NCBI GenBank assembly: GCA_043758205.1
Contig: JAYVNY010000136.1
Coordinates: 1 to 13,474, forward strand
Source: JANNGC01 sp043758205
GTDB taxonomy: Bacteria > Verrucomicrobiota > Verrucomicrobiia > Limisphaerales > SIBH01
DNA: 13,474 nt
Reading direction: 5' to 3'
The notes below the pieces were generated by a model. The model was given only the letters and a program-made list of their open reading frames with translations. It was not told the origin of the DNA and made no database searches. Made by a program: the position numbers and the translations under genes. Shown in pieces: positions 6,758 to 13,474 of the stretch (the first letter of the stretch is position 1; each line of letters begins with the position of its first letter).

Positions 6758-7315
6758 TCAACCCGGCGCCATGCGCTGCGCCATCTTCTTCGCCGGATGC
6801 TCCTCCTTGCGCCCATGCACGCACACCGCCGTCCATTCCGCGAGCCGTTGCCCGAGCAGCCGACACGCGGCTTGCGTTTCCTCCTCGCGCGGTTCCTTCG
6901 CGCAGACTGCGCCATAGTGCAGCGTCATCTTCTTCGCCGCGTAATCCGTGACGCCAAAGACGAGGAAGCCGAAATTCATCAGCACCGTGAGCATGGACTG
7001 GCAGGCCAGTTCCATGCCGCCGCCCCAGCCACCCGCGCTGCTGAACGCACAGGCGATTTTTCCATCAATGCTCATCCAATGCTCGTTCATCGTCTCATCC
7101 CAAAAGCGTTTCATCTTCCACGAGAGGAGACCCATGTTCGTCGGACTGCCCACGGCCAGGCCATCGCACCACAACACGTCTGCCGCCGTCGCCTCGTCCA
7201 CGGAGCGCACACGCACCTCCGTGTCCGCGATGATCCGCGCGCCATCGGCCACGAACTGCGCCATCTGCGCCACGTTGCCGCTCTTGGAATCATAGAGGAC
7301 GAGGATGCGATTCAT
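6758..7315 (-). CDS. Flavodoxin-fold NAD(P)H:quinone oxidoreductase-like protein (WrbA-like)
   Basis: This 185-residue cytoplasmic protein has the flavodoxin fold and should bind FMN. The phosphate-binding loop is DSKSGNV at 9-15, after the first strand RILVLY. A second flavin loop is GSPTNMG at 56-62, and a third is FSSAGGWGGGMEL at 91-103, which matches the WrbA/flavodoxin-like pattern. It probably reduces quinones or acts as a flavin electron carrier; the substrate is not determined by the sequence. The last about 15 residues (HPAKKMAQRMAPG) are a basic tail. The stop lies just beyond the inverted repeat at 6649-6756. The gene is divergent from the beta-helix gene, with 123 bases between starts. 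Confidence 0.87.
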   Translation of the reverse strand: MNRILVLYDSKSGNVAQMAQFVADGARIIADTEVRVRSVDEATAADVLWCDGLAVGSPTNMGLLSWKMKRFWDETMNEHWMSIDGKIACAFSSAGGWGGGMELACQSMLTVLMNFGFLVFGVTDYAAKKMTLHYGAVCAKEPREEETQAACRLLGQRLAEWTAVCVHGRKEEHPAKKMAQRMAPG

Positions 7316-7398
7316 GCCGCGAGCGTGGCGAAAAGGAATTCCGCCGTCACGAATTCATCCGCACACGGCAGGTGGGGTCTCGTCGCCCCGCGCGAAAC

Positions 7399-7427
7399 TT
7401 GCCGTCCTTGCGCAAGGCGGCTATGCT
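7399..7427 (+). promoter_or_regulatory. Candidate promoter of the beta-helix gene with a palindrome in the spacer
   Basis: TTGCCG (7399-7404) is followed by a 17-base spacer and TATGCT (7422-7427). The spacer contains a perfect 12-bp palindrome, CCTTGCGCAAGG (7406-7417), a possible operator for a dimeric repressor or activator. The predicted start near 7434 is only about 5 bases before TTG 7439. Confidence 0.4.
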
Positions 7428-7438
7428 CGGCACTAACT

Positions 7439-10321
7439 TTGAAGATCAACTTCATCTCAGCCGGCTTGCTTGTCCTCGGCGCGGTCCTCGGTCGGTTCGG
7501 CGCAGAGGCGGCGGACTTCTCTGTCCTGAGCACGGCGGATAGCGGTGCGGGCACGTTGCGCCAAGCCATTCTTGATGCGAACGCTTCGCCGGGCAAAGAC
7601 ATCATCTCGTTCAACATTCCCGGTTCCCCGCCCTTCACCATCATCCCGCTGACGGCGCTGCCGAACATTTCTGATCCCGTGACGATCAATGGCACCACGC
7701 AGCCGGGCTATGCGGGGCTGCCCCTCGTCGGACTCGTCGGCACCAGCCTCGGCACGGCGAACGGACTCGATCTGTTCACCAGCAACACCACCGTGCGTAC
7801 GCTGTTCATCAACCGCTTCAACGGCAACGGCATTCAAATCCAGGGCGGGCAGAACAACGTGATCGCGGGGTGCTTCATCGGCACCTCCTTTGCCGGCACG
7901 GCGAAGCAAGTGAACACCGTGGCGGGCGTGGCGATTCTGAACGGACGCAACAACCGCATCGGCGGCACCAACCCCACGGATCGCAACCTCCTCTCCGGCA
8001 ACCAGACCGGCCTGTGGATCGCCGGCCTGAGCGCGACAGGGAACGTGGCCCAGGGAAATTTCATCGGCACGGATCTCACCGGCTCCATCAGCCTCGGCAA
8101 CGGCAACAACGGCATTTTGATTGGTTCAGCCGGCAACACCGTCGGTGGCGCGGACGCGGGCGCGCGCAACCTGATTTCCGGCAACGGTCAGAGCGGCGTG
8201 TATTTGAACGACGCCTGGGCGAGCAACAATTGGATCGCCGGCAATTTTATCGGCACCACCAGCAACGGCGTCGCGGGCCTGAGCAACAGTGTGGACGGGG
8301 TGACGATTTACCGCGCCACGCACAATCTCGTCGGCGGCTCGATGCCCGGCGCGGGCAATTTGATCTCCGGCAACGGCGAGCGCGGCGTGTATCTCTTCAC
8401 CACCACGAGCAATGTTTTGGAAAACCGCATCGAAGGAAATCTGATTGGCACGGACGTGACGGGGCGCACCAATCTCGGCAACCGTTTCTCCGGCGTCGGC
8501 CTGACCCTCGCGCATCGGAATCTTATCGGAGGCACCAACGGCCTCGCGCGCAACATCATCTCCGGCAACAAGCAGAGCGGCGTGGCCATTGATTCCAACT
8601 CGGTCGCGAATGTCGTGGCGGGAAATTTCATCGGCCTCGATGTCACCGGCATGAACGCGCTGGCCAATACCTTCGATGGCGTGGCCGTGATCCACGGTCG
8701 GAGCAATGTCATCGGCGGTGCGGAGGAGAACGCGGGGAACGTCATCTCCGGCAACACGCTGCGCGGCGTGGTAATCTCCTCGAACAGCGCGGCGACCACG
8801 GTCCAAGGCAACCGCATCGGCACGGACTTCACCGGCACGTTGCGGCGGGGCAACGGCCAGAGCGGCGTGCGCGTGGAATCGGCGGACAACCTGATCGGCG
8901 GAGCAGCGGCGGGCGCGCGCAATTTGATTTCCGGCAACAACAACAGCGGCGTGTTTCTCTTCGGCACGGCGGCGAGCAACAACGTGGTCGCGGGAAATTT
9001 CATCGGTACCAGCGGTCTGGGTGCCAGCGCGCTGCCGAACAGTTTTTTTGGCGTGAGCCTGAGCAACGCCCCGCGGAATTTTATCGGCACGGCGGAACCG
9101 GGCGGCGGCAATTTAATCTCCGGCAACGCCAACTCCGGCGTGGCCCTCACCGGCGTCGGGGTGACCGGCAACAGCGTGAAGGGGAATTTCATGGGCACGG
9201 ATGTCTCAGGAACTTTCGCCATTGCCAATGTGCAGGGCGCGATCGACCTCTACCTTGCCCGGACCAATTTCATCGGCGGCGCGGAGCCGGGGGCGGGGAA
9301 TCTCCTGTCGGGCAATGAAAACGTCGTCGTCTATGTGTACGACTCACACGCCAATTTCTTCCGCGGCAATAACATCGGACTCCGCGCGGATGGCGCGACC
9401 GCCCTGCCCAATTTCCTGCACGGGATTGAATTGCTGTCCAACTCCAGCCGCAATGTCATCGGCGGCACTAAGCCCGGCGAAGGTAACCGCATCGCCAACA
9501 CCCTCAGTTTCGGCTATGACGGCGTGCGCGTGCGGGACGGCTGCGTGGGCAACGTGATGCGCGGCAACTCGATGTTCAACAACGGCGGCGCGAGTGCGAA
9601 CGGTCTCGCGATTGACTGGAGCGCGGACGGGCCGACGACAGTGAGCGAACCGCGCTTTCCCACCCTGCTCTCCGCCGCCGGTCAGCATCTCACCATGATC
9701 ACCGGCACGCTCAATGGATTGAACAGCACGGCTTACACCTTGGATTTTTACGGCAACACCGCGCCCGACGCCTCGCCCTATGGCGAAGGACGCCGCTGGC
9801 TTGGCGCGACCATCATCACGACCGGCGCAGGCGGCGCGGTGAATTTCAGCGTCGGGCTCACGAATGCTTTTGCCAGCGGCGGATTTCTCAGCGCCACGAC
9901 CACGGACGCGAGCGGCAACACGTCGGAATTCGCGCTCGCCATTCCCATCACGCCGGCGCCCGACACGGACGGCGACGGAATGCCGGATGATTTTGAAATC
10001 GCGTATGGCTTGAATCCCAACGTCCCTGACGCCGACCTCGACGCAGACGGCGATGGCGCGAGCAACCAGGAGGAATATCTGGCGGGTACAAAACCCAACA
10101 ACGCCAAGAGCGTGCTGCGCGTGACGATGCAACTCGAGACCGGGCGCACGCTGCTCTTCGTGAACAGTGTGCCGGGCAAGACCTACCGTTTCCTGTTCAC
10201 GCCGGACTTGAACCTCCCGTGGATTCCGCTGCCCGAAATTTTTACTGGCACCGGCGGCCCGCTGCGCGCCACCGACACGGGCAGCAGCACCAACCGCTTC
10301 TTTGAAGTCCGCGCGGAGTAG
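7439..10321 (+). CDS. Exported right-handed beta-helix repeat protein with TSP3-like and C-terminal domains
   Basis: This is a 960-residue secreted protein. TTG 7439 was chosen because it is followed at once by a signal peptide (MKINFISAGLLVLGAVLGRF, then GAEA); no in-frame ATG or GTG fits, and the open frame upstream is antisense to the flavodoxin-like gene. Residues 26-110 have the VLSTADSGAGTLRQAILDAN opening common to secreted beta-helix proteins. Residues 144-709 hold nine units of about 62 residues, each with GNFIGTD, NLIGG, NLISGN and GV-type strand motifs, as in parallel beta-helices. Residues 842-888 (DTDGDGMPDDFE, DADGDGASNQEEY) are calcium-binding, TSP3-like. The last about 70 residues match the C-terminal domain found in many verrucomicrobial exported proteins (TYRFLFTPDLN ... 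ATDTGSSTNRFFEV). It is probably a surface or adhesion protein, or a sugar-binding one; no catalytic residues are recognised. Confidence 0.88.
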   Translation: MKINFISAGLLVLGAVLGRFGAEAADFSVLSTADSGAGTLRQAILDANASPGKDIISFNIPGSPPFTIIPLTALPNISDPVTINGTTQPGYAGLPLVGLVGTSLGTANGLDLFTSNTTVRTLFINRFNGNGIQIQGGQNNVIAGCFIGTSFAGTAKQVNTVAGVAILNGRNNRIGGTNPTDRNLLSGNQTGLWIAGLSATGNVAQGNFIGTDLTGSISLGNGNNGILIGSAGNTVGGADAGARNLISGNGQSGVYLNDAWASNNWIAGNFIGTTSNGVAGLSNSVDGVTIYRATHNLVGGSMPGAGNLISGNGERGVYLFTTTSNVLENRIEGNLIGTDVTGRTNLGNRFSGVGLTLAHRNLIGGTNGLARNIISGNKQSGVAIDSNSVANVVAGNFIGLDVTGMNALANTFDGVAVIHGRSNVIGGAEENAGNVISGNTLRGVVISSNSAATTVQGNRIGTDFTGTLRRGNGQSGVRVESADNLIGGAAAGARNLISGNNNSGVFLFGTAASNNVVAGNFIGTSGLGASALPNSFFGVSLSNAPRNFIGTAEPGGGNLISGNANSGVALTGVGVTGNSVKGNFMGTDVSGTFAIANVQGAIDLYLARTNFIGGAEPGAGNLLSGNENVVVYVYDSHANFFRGNNIGLRADGATALPNFLHGIELLSNSSRNVIGGTKPGEGNRIANTLSFGYDGVRVRDGCVGNVMRGNSMFNNGGASANGLAIDWSADGPTTVSEPRFPTLLSAAGQHLTMITGTLNGLNSTAYTLDFYGNTAPDASPYGEGRRWLGATIITTGAGGAVNFSVGLTNAFASGGFLSATTTDASGNTSEFALAIPITPAPDTDGDGMPDDFEIAYGLNPNVPDADLDADGDGASNQEEYLAGTKPNNAKSVLRVTMQLETGRTLLFVNSVPGKTYRFLFTPDLNLPWIPLPEIFTGTGGPLRATDTGSSTNRFFEVRAE
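7868..9562 (+). repeat. Nine tandem coding repeats of about 186 bases inside the beta-helix gene
   Basis: Units begin with the Gly-Asn codons at 7868, 8054, 8240, 8435, 8621, 8807, 8993, 9182 and 9365; a tenth, degenerate start is at 9563. Period lengths are 186, 186, 195, 186, 186, 186, 189, 183 and 198 bases, always multiples of three. Similarity is clearer in protein than in DNA, so the array is old rather than freshly amplified. Confidence 0.85.
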
Positions 10322-10331
10322 TTTTGCTTCA

Positions 10332-10394
10332 GTGGGCAGCCGTCCCGGCTGTCGAACCAATCCAAAACAGCAGCAGTCGGGACGGTGGCCCCAC
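10332..10394. repeat. Imperfect intergenic inverted repeat
   Basis: The left arm (10332-10351) and right arm (10374-10394) are reverse complements at 17 of 20 positions with one gap. The left arm also holds a small hairpin (CAGCCG TCC CGGCTG, 10337-10351). It lies between the beta-helix stop and trpF. No T-tract follows, so it is not a clear terminator. The core GCAGCCGTCCCGGCTG differs from the repeat at 6649-6756, so it is a separate family. Confidence 0.55.
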
Positions 10395-10460
10395 GAAGGT
10401 GCCCAGCCCGACGGAGAAAAGTTCGCGTGCCGACGTAGTGTTGTTTAGCTTCCGCGCGCT

Positions 10461-11081
10461 GTGATTGTTCACGTCAAAATTTGCGGCCTCACCAATGCCA
10501 CCGACGCCGTCGCTGCCGCCGAGGCGGGTGCGGACGCGCTGGGCTTCATGTTTTTTGCGGGCAGCAAACGCAACCTCTCCTTCGCCGACGCCGCCGCGAT
10601 CATCCGCGAACTGCCGTCGCTCGTTTCCAAGGTCGGCGTTTTCGTCAACGCCCCGGCGGATGAAATTCGCCGCGCCGTGGACGAGACGGGGATTGATGCC
10701 CTGCAACTGCACGGCGAGGAGACGCCGGAATTTTGCGCGCAATTTGAGCCGCTGCGCGTGGTGAAAGCGTTCCGACTCCGGAATCGCGACTCGCTCCAGG
10801 AATGTCTGTCCTACCCCGCGCACGCCTGGCTGCTCGATAGTTTTGTGGACGGCGCGCACGGCGGCACCGGCGTCACGGCCGATTGGAATCTGGCCGCCGA
10901 GGCCGTGCAACTGCATCACCGCGTCATCCTCGCCGGTGGCCTGCGCGTGGAAACCGTGGCCGACGCCGTGCGGCGCGTGCGTCCCTTCGGGGTGGACGTG
11001 TCGAGCGGTGTGGAATCTGCGCCGGGGAAAAAAGACCGCGCCAAAATCCGCGCCTTTATCACGGCGGCGCGCGGAGCTTAA
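10461..11081 (+). CDS. trpF: Phosphoribosylanthranilate isomerase
   Basis: This 206-residue TIM-barrel enzyme of tryptophan synthesis converts N-(5'-phosphoribosyl)anthranilate to the carboxyphenylamino-deoxyribulose phosphate. The start is GTG 10461, just before VHVKICGLT. C8 in KICG is the expected general base and D126 in LLDS the general acid. Phosphate-binding loops are seen at LAGGL (157-161) and DVSSGVES (179-186). GFMFFAGSKR (28-37) and LQLHGEE (81-87) are further family signatures. The length is normal for the family. No other trp gene lies next to it. Its stop codon overlaps the uppS stop codon on the opposite strand (TTAA). Confidence 0.96.
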   Translation: MIVHVKICGLTNATDAVAAAEAGADALGFMFFAGSKRNLSFADAAAIIRELPSLVSKVGVFVNAPADEIRRAVDETGIDALQLHGEETPEFCAQFEPLRVVKAFRLRNRDSLQECLSYPAHAWLLDSFVDGAHGGTGVTADWNLAAEAVQLHHRVILAGGLRVETVADAVRRVRPFGVDVSSGVESAPGKKDRAKIRAFITAARGA

Positions 11082-11815
11082 AGCCCGCCGAAGCGCCGGT
11101 GCCGCCGCGTGTATTCCTCCAGCGCAGCGAAGAGTTCAGCCCTCCGAAAATCCGGCCACAACGTCGGCGTGACCACAAACTCAGCGTAGGAAATCTGCCA
11201 CAGAAGAAAGTTGCTCACGCGCAGTTCGCCGCTCGTGCGGATGAGCAAATCGGGATCGGGATACTGATGCGTGTAGAGGTGCTGCGAAATGATCTGCTCG
11301 TTGATTTCCGCCGGGTCGAGTTTTCCGGCCTTGGCTTTCGTGGCGATGGCGCGCACGCCTTCCACGATCTCCTGCCGCCCGCCGTAGCTGAGCGCGAGGA
11401 TGAGCGTCAGCCCGTTGTTCTTCGCCAGCGCGGCCTGCGTCTTCTTCAACTGCTCCTGCACGAACTCCGGCAGCCGGTAAATCTGTCCGATGACTTCGAG
11501 CCGCACGTTGCTGCGGTTCAACTCGCCGATCTCGTTCTTCAGAAAACGCGCGAGGTATTTCATCAGCGTGTCCACCTCGTCTTTGGGACGGTTCCAGTTC
11601 TCGACCGAGAACGCGTAGAGCGTGAGATACTTGATGCCGACCTCGCCGCACGCCCGCACCGTCACGCGCACGGACTCGACGCCGTTGCGATGGCCCTCGA
11701 CGCGCGGCAGCCCGCGCTGTTTCGCCCAACGTCCGTTGCCATCCATGATGACCGCGACATGCGCAGGCAGCGTCGCCTTGGCCTGCGGGCTTAATTGTGT
11801 CTGGGGATTGCTCAT
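11078..11815 (-). CDS. uppS: Isoprenyl transferase (undecaprenyl diphosphate synthase family)
   Basis: This 245-residue cis-prenyltransferase makes undecaprenyl diphosphate, the lipid carrier for cell-wall building blocks, from isopentenyl diphosphate and farnesyl diphosphate. The signatures are complete: the catalytic Asp25 in VIMDGNGRWA (22-31), H42 in EGHRNG, FSVENWNRP (69-77), SYGGRQEI (143-150), and the DLLIRTSGELRVSNFLLWQ region from 189 with Glu213 (SYAEF), then WPDF (220-223). The length is normal. ATG 11815 starts 2 bases after the stop of the hicA-like gene, so uppS is probably translated from a shared transcript. It overlaps trpF by four bases, tail to tail. Confidence 0.95.
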   Translation of the reverse strand: MSNPQTQLSPQAKATLPAHVAVIMDGNGRWAKQRGLPRVEGHRNGVESVRVTVRACGEVGIKYLTLYAFSVENWNRPKDEVDTLMKYLARFLKNEIGELNRSNVRLEVIGQIYRLPEFVQEQLKKTQAALAKNNGLTLILALSYGGRQEIVEGVRAIATKAKAGKLDPAEINEQIISQHLYTHQYPDPDLLIRTSGELRVSNFLLWQISYAEFVVTPTLWPDFRRAELFAALEEYTRRHRRFGGL

Positions 11816-11817
11816 GG

Positions 11818-12060
11818 TCAGAGGCTGAGTTCGTGCAACAAGTCGGCCAGGGACAGTTTGTGATGAGCGCAGACCGATTTCAGAATGCCTTGAAGCGTTC
11901 CGGTTTTGATCGGGCGGTGGTTGGGAACGGTGACGTGGTGTTCGCCATTCAATTGCGTGGTGAGGGTGATGTGTGAGCCAGACTGGCGGTCAAATTCGTA
12001 ACCCAACTTCTTCAAGCCGCGCCGCAAGTCCGCAGCATCACAGTCGCGGGGAATTTTCAT
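11818..12060 (-). CDS. hicA: HicA-like mRNA interferase toxin
   Basis: This 80-residue protein has the double-stranded RNA-binding-like fold of HicA toxins, which cut mRNA until blocked by HicB. The family's active-site histidine is visible in RQSGSHITL (H30). The pattern RRGLKKLGYEFDRQSGSH, then HHVTVPNHRPIKTGTLQGILK is typical. The gene starts 9 bases after the stop of the hicB-like gene and ends 2 bases before uppS. Here the antitoxin comes first, the reverse of the classical E. coli order, but this order is common elsewhere. Confidence 0.88.
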   Translation of the reverse strand: MKIPRDCDAADLRRGLKKLGYEFDRQSGSHITLTTQLNGEHHVTVPNHRPIKTGTLQGILKSVCAHHKLSLADLLHELSL

Positions 12061-12069
12061 GCGGAGCGC

Positions 12070-12288
12070 TCAGGCCGTCAGAACCTCGTCGCGCACGAAG
12101 TGCAGCCGAATGATGCGCGGGCGCTCCGTGATGTTGGCAAAATGACAGGCCACCGCGTCTTTCACCATCGTGCGGACTTCCTCAACCGTTTCTCCTTGCG
12201 TGAAAATATCGTATCCCAATGCGCGGGCATTAAATCCGCCGTCCACCACGTCCTCCTGCACTTCAAAAATGATTTCCGTCGCGGTCAT
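12070..12288 (-). CDS. hicB: HicB-like antitoxin
   Basis: This 72-residue protein fits the short HicB-like fold: EIIFEVQEDVVDGGFNARAL, then GYDIFTQGETVEEVRTMVKDAV. It should bind and neutralise the HicA-like toxin encoded next. It has only the partial RNase H-like domain and no C-terminal helix-turn-helix or ribbon-helix-helix, so it probably cannot bind DNA to repress its own operon. ATG 12288 (MTATEII) was preferred over an in-frame ATG at 12324, which adds a Pro-rich leader. The family call rests on pattern and on its neighbour. Confidence 0.75.
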   Translation of the reverse strand: MTATEIIFEVQEDVVDGGFNARALGYDIFTQGETVEEVRTMVKDAVACHFANITERPRIIRLHFVRDEVLTA

Positions 12289-12337
12289 GGCGCGAAAGCT
12301 AGGGGGAGGTTGGAGGCGCGTCAATCAGTCGGGCCGC

Positions 12338-12718
12338 TCAACGAATCATCGGCAAAAACTTCTTCACCGAGTCGGGCAGCTTGAACTCCTTGTCCACGAC
12401 GAAGTTTTTCATCAGCGTGGTCAGCCATTCGCGCGAGGTGTGCACGTCCTTGAGCACCACGGTGGCGCGCCCGTCGGCTTCACGCAGTTCATACTCGCGC
12501 ACTTCCAGATGCACGGGCTGCGTCTCGCCGTGGAGTTGCAGATCGGCTTCAATGGTGCGCGCCGCAGTGTCGAGTTTGAGTCGCGTGAGCGTGCCGTACG
12601 GTTTGAGCACCGCTTGGTTCAACAGCGCCATGCCCGCCTTCTCCACCAGCCAGTCTTTTGCTGCCATGCGCGCGAAGGGACGGTTTTCCAGTGGAGCCGT
12701 CAACTTTGCTTTGAACAT
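12338..12718 (-). CDS. Unrecognised small protein
   Basis: This 126-residue protein starts at ATG 12718. I do not recognise the family. It has no signal peptide or membrane segment. The N-terminal half is helical (ARMAAKDWLVEKAGMALLNQ); the middle looks like amphipathic beta strands (TLTRLKLDTAARTIEADLQL, then VHLEVREYEL, then ATVVLKDVHTS). It ends in a basic tail (SVKKFLPMIR). The open frame continues upstream to 13351 but is antisense to metH there, so the start must be at or near 12718. It lies 49 bases upstream of hicB on the same strand and may share its transcript. Confidence 0.7.
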   Translation of the reverse strand: MFKAKLTAPLENRPFARMAAKDWLVEKAGMALLNQAVLKPYGTLTRLKLDTAARTIEADLQLHGETQPVHLEVREYELREADGRATVVLKDVHTSREWLTTLMKNFVVDKEFKLPDSVKKFLPMIR

Positions 12719-12778
12719 ATCTTCGTATCCAGATGCCTTGATTTCTTGATGGGCGACCGGCAGATTGCGGCCCAATTG

Positions 12779-13474
12779 ATGAGCAACAAGTCTGACAACG
12801 GAGCCGCGCTGGAGAAATTGCTGCGTGAACGCATCGCCATCATTGATGGCGCAATGGGCACGACCATCCGCACCTACGGGATGAAGGAGGCGGACATGCG
12901 CGGCACGCGGTTCGCCGACGCCAAGAAGGACTTGCTCAACAACGGCGACCTCTTCTCGCTCACGCAACCGGCGATGATCTGCGACATCCACCGGCGCTTT
13001 CTCGAAGCGGGCGCGGACATCATTGAGACGAACACGTTCTCCGCCACGAGCATCGGCCAGAGCGAGTTTTTCGTCGAAGACCCGCGCGAACACGGCGGGC
13101 GCAAAGACCCGGCGTTCTACCAGAAGGTCATTGACGACAAGTTTCTCGGCGACCTCGCGTGGGAGATCAACGAGACCTCCGCGCGCCAGTGCCGCGAGTG
13201 GGCGGACCGCGTGGCGAACCAGGACGGCAAGCAACGCTTCGTCGCCGGAGCCATCGGGCCGCTCACCGTATCGTTGTCGAACTCGCCGGACGCCGATGAC
13301 TCGGGCTTTCGCGTCTGCACCTTCGATCAGGTGAAGGCGGCTTACATCCAACAGGTCCGCGCGCTCATCGCGGGTGGCTCAGACTTCCTGCTGGTGGAAA
13401 CGATCTTCGATTCCCTCAACGCGAAGGCGGCGCTGGTTGCGATTCAGGAAGTGTTCGAGCAGGACAAGGTTCGT
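12779..13474 (+). CDS. metH: Methionine synthase, homocysteine-binding N-terminal domain (cut by window edge)
   Basis: The 232 visible residues match the N-terminus of cobalamin-dependent methionine synthase, which methylates homocysteine. Signatures are ERIAIIDGAMGTTIR, EADMRGTRFAD, FLEAGADIIETNTFSATSIG, VAGAIGPLTVSLSNSPD and VETIFDSLNAKAAL. Compared with E. coli MetH, an extra segment of about 24 residues (around EDPREHGGRKDPAFYQKVID) sits between IGQSEFF and WEIN. The zinc-binding cysteines, the folate domain, cobalamin domain and activation domain lie beyond the window. ATG 12779 (MSNKSDNG) was chosen; ATG 12749 in the same frame is possible. The gene is divergent from the small unrecognised gene, with about 60 bases between starts. 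Confidence 0.93.
   Translation, partial: MSNKSDNGAALEKLLRERIAIIDGAMGTTIRTYGMKEADMRGTRFADAKKDLLNNGDLFSLTQPAMICDIHRRFLEAGADIIETNTFSATSIGQSEFFVEDPREHGGRKDPAFYQKVIDDKFLGDLAWEINETSARQCREWADRVANQDGKQRFVAGAIGPLTVSLSNSPDADDSGFRVCTFDQVKAAYIQQVRALIAGGSDFLLVETIFDSLNAKAALVAIQEVFEQDKVR

Noticed and set aside
6797..7438. N-terminal extension of the beta-helix gene
   Set aside because: It is antisense to the flavodoxin-like gene and precedes a clear signal peptide at 7439.
7868..9562. CRISPR-like regular repeats
   Set aside because: The period is about 186 bases, similarity is at protein level, and the frame stays open throughout.
9344..10360. Long open frame on the minus strand (about 338 codons)
   Set aside because: It is antisense to the beta-helix gene, whose repeats and domains are clear; no family pattern is seen in the antisense product.
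12719..12778. Riboswitch (cobalamin or SAM) in front of metH
   Set aside because: The gap between the divergent starts is only about 60 bases, too short for either riboswitch.
12719..13351. N-terminal extension of the small unrecognised gene
   Set aside because: It is antisense to metH, which is unmistakable by sequence.

Overview
The window reads like chromosomal DNA of a GC-rich member of the Verrucomicrobiota, most likely the Pedosphaera/Limisphaerales side. The evidence is indirect. There is a Planctomycete-type cytochrome c protein (PSCyt1 plus DUF1587) and a secreted sugar-phosphate isomerase with a signal peptide. There is also a large secreted beta-helix protein with a calcium-binding (TSP3-like) stretch and a C-terminal domain typical of verrucomicrobial exported proteins. 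Several different palindromic intergenic repeats are present, and Shine-Dalgarno sequences are almost absent. No phage, IS transposase, CRISPR array or rRNA is visible. No stretch longer than about 210 bases lacks a gene.

Layout. Bases 1-435 (minus) hold the N-terminus of a PSCyt1/DUF1587 protein that runs off the left edge. Bases 590-1499 (minus) hold an exported sugar-phosphate isomerase/epimerase-like TIM barrel with a clear promoter and a strong intrinsic terminator. Bases 1646-1978 (plus) hold a small three-helix membrane protein, convergent with a stand-alone VTC-domain (polyphosphate polymerase-like) gene at 2034-2858 (minus). Bases 2937-4135 (minus) hold a translationally coupled pair: an exported, probably outer-membrane barrel protein followed by a small c-type cytochrome lipoprotein. 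A tRNA-Val(UAC) gene with encoded CCA lies at 4344-4418 (minus). A ParC/GyrA-like type II topoisomerase A subunit fills 4492-6573 (minus). A 31-bp perfect inverted repeat separates it from a flavodoxin/WrbA-like gene at 6758-7315 (minus).

The plus strand from 7439 to 10321 encodes a 960-residue exported right-handed beta-helix protein with nine repeats of about 62 residues. It is followed by another imperfect palindromic repeat and then trpF (10461-11081). trpF meets uppS (11078-11815, minus) tail to tail, sharing four bases. Upstream of uppS on the same strand, tightly packed, are a hicA-like toxin gene, a hicB-like antitoxin gene and a small unrecognised gene. All could form one transcript: hypothetical, hicB, hicA, uppS. 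Divergent from that unit, the right edge holds the start of metH.

The genes do not form one pathway. The window is a mosaic of housekeeping genes (tRNA-Val, topoisomerase, trpF, uppS, metH) and surface or redox functions (PSCyt1, barrel plus cytochrome, beta-helix protein, flavodoxin). The points most worth a second look are the barrel/cytochrome pair, the toxin-antitoxin genes fused transcriptionally to uppS, the three palindromic repeat families, and the general lack of Shine-Dalgarno sites with very short predicted leaders. I found no clear evidence for a wholly new multigene system.
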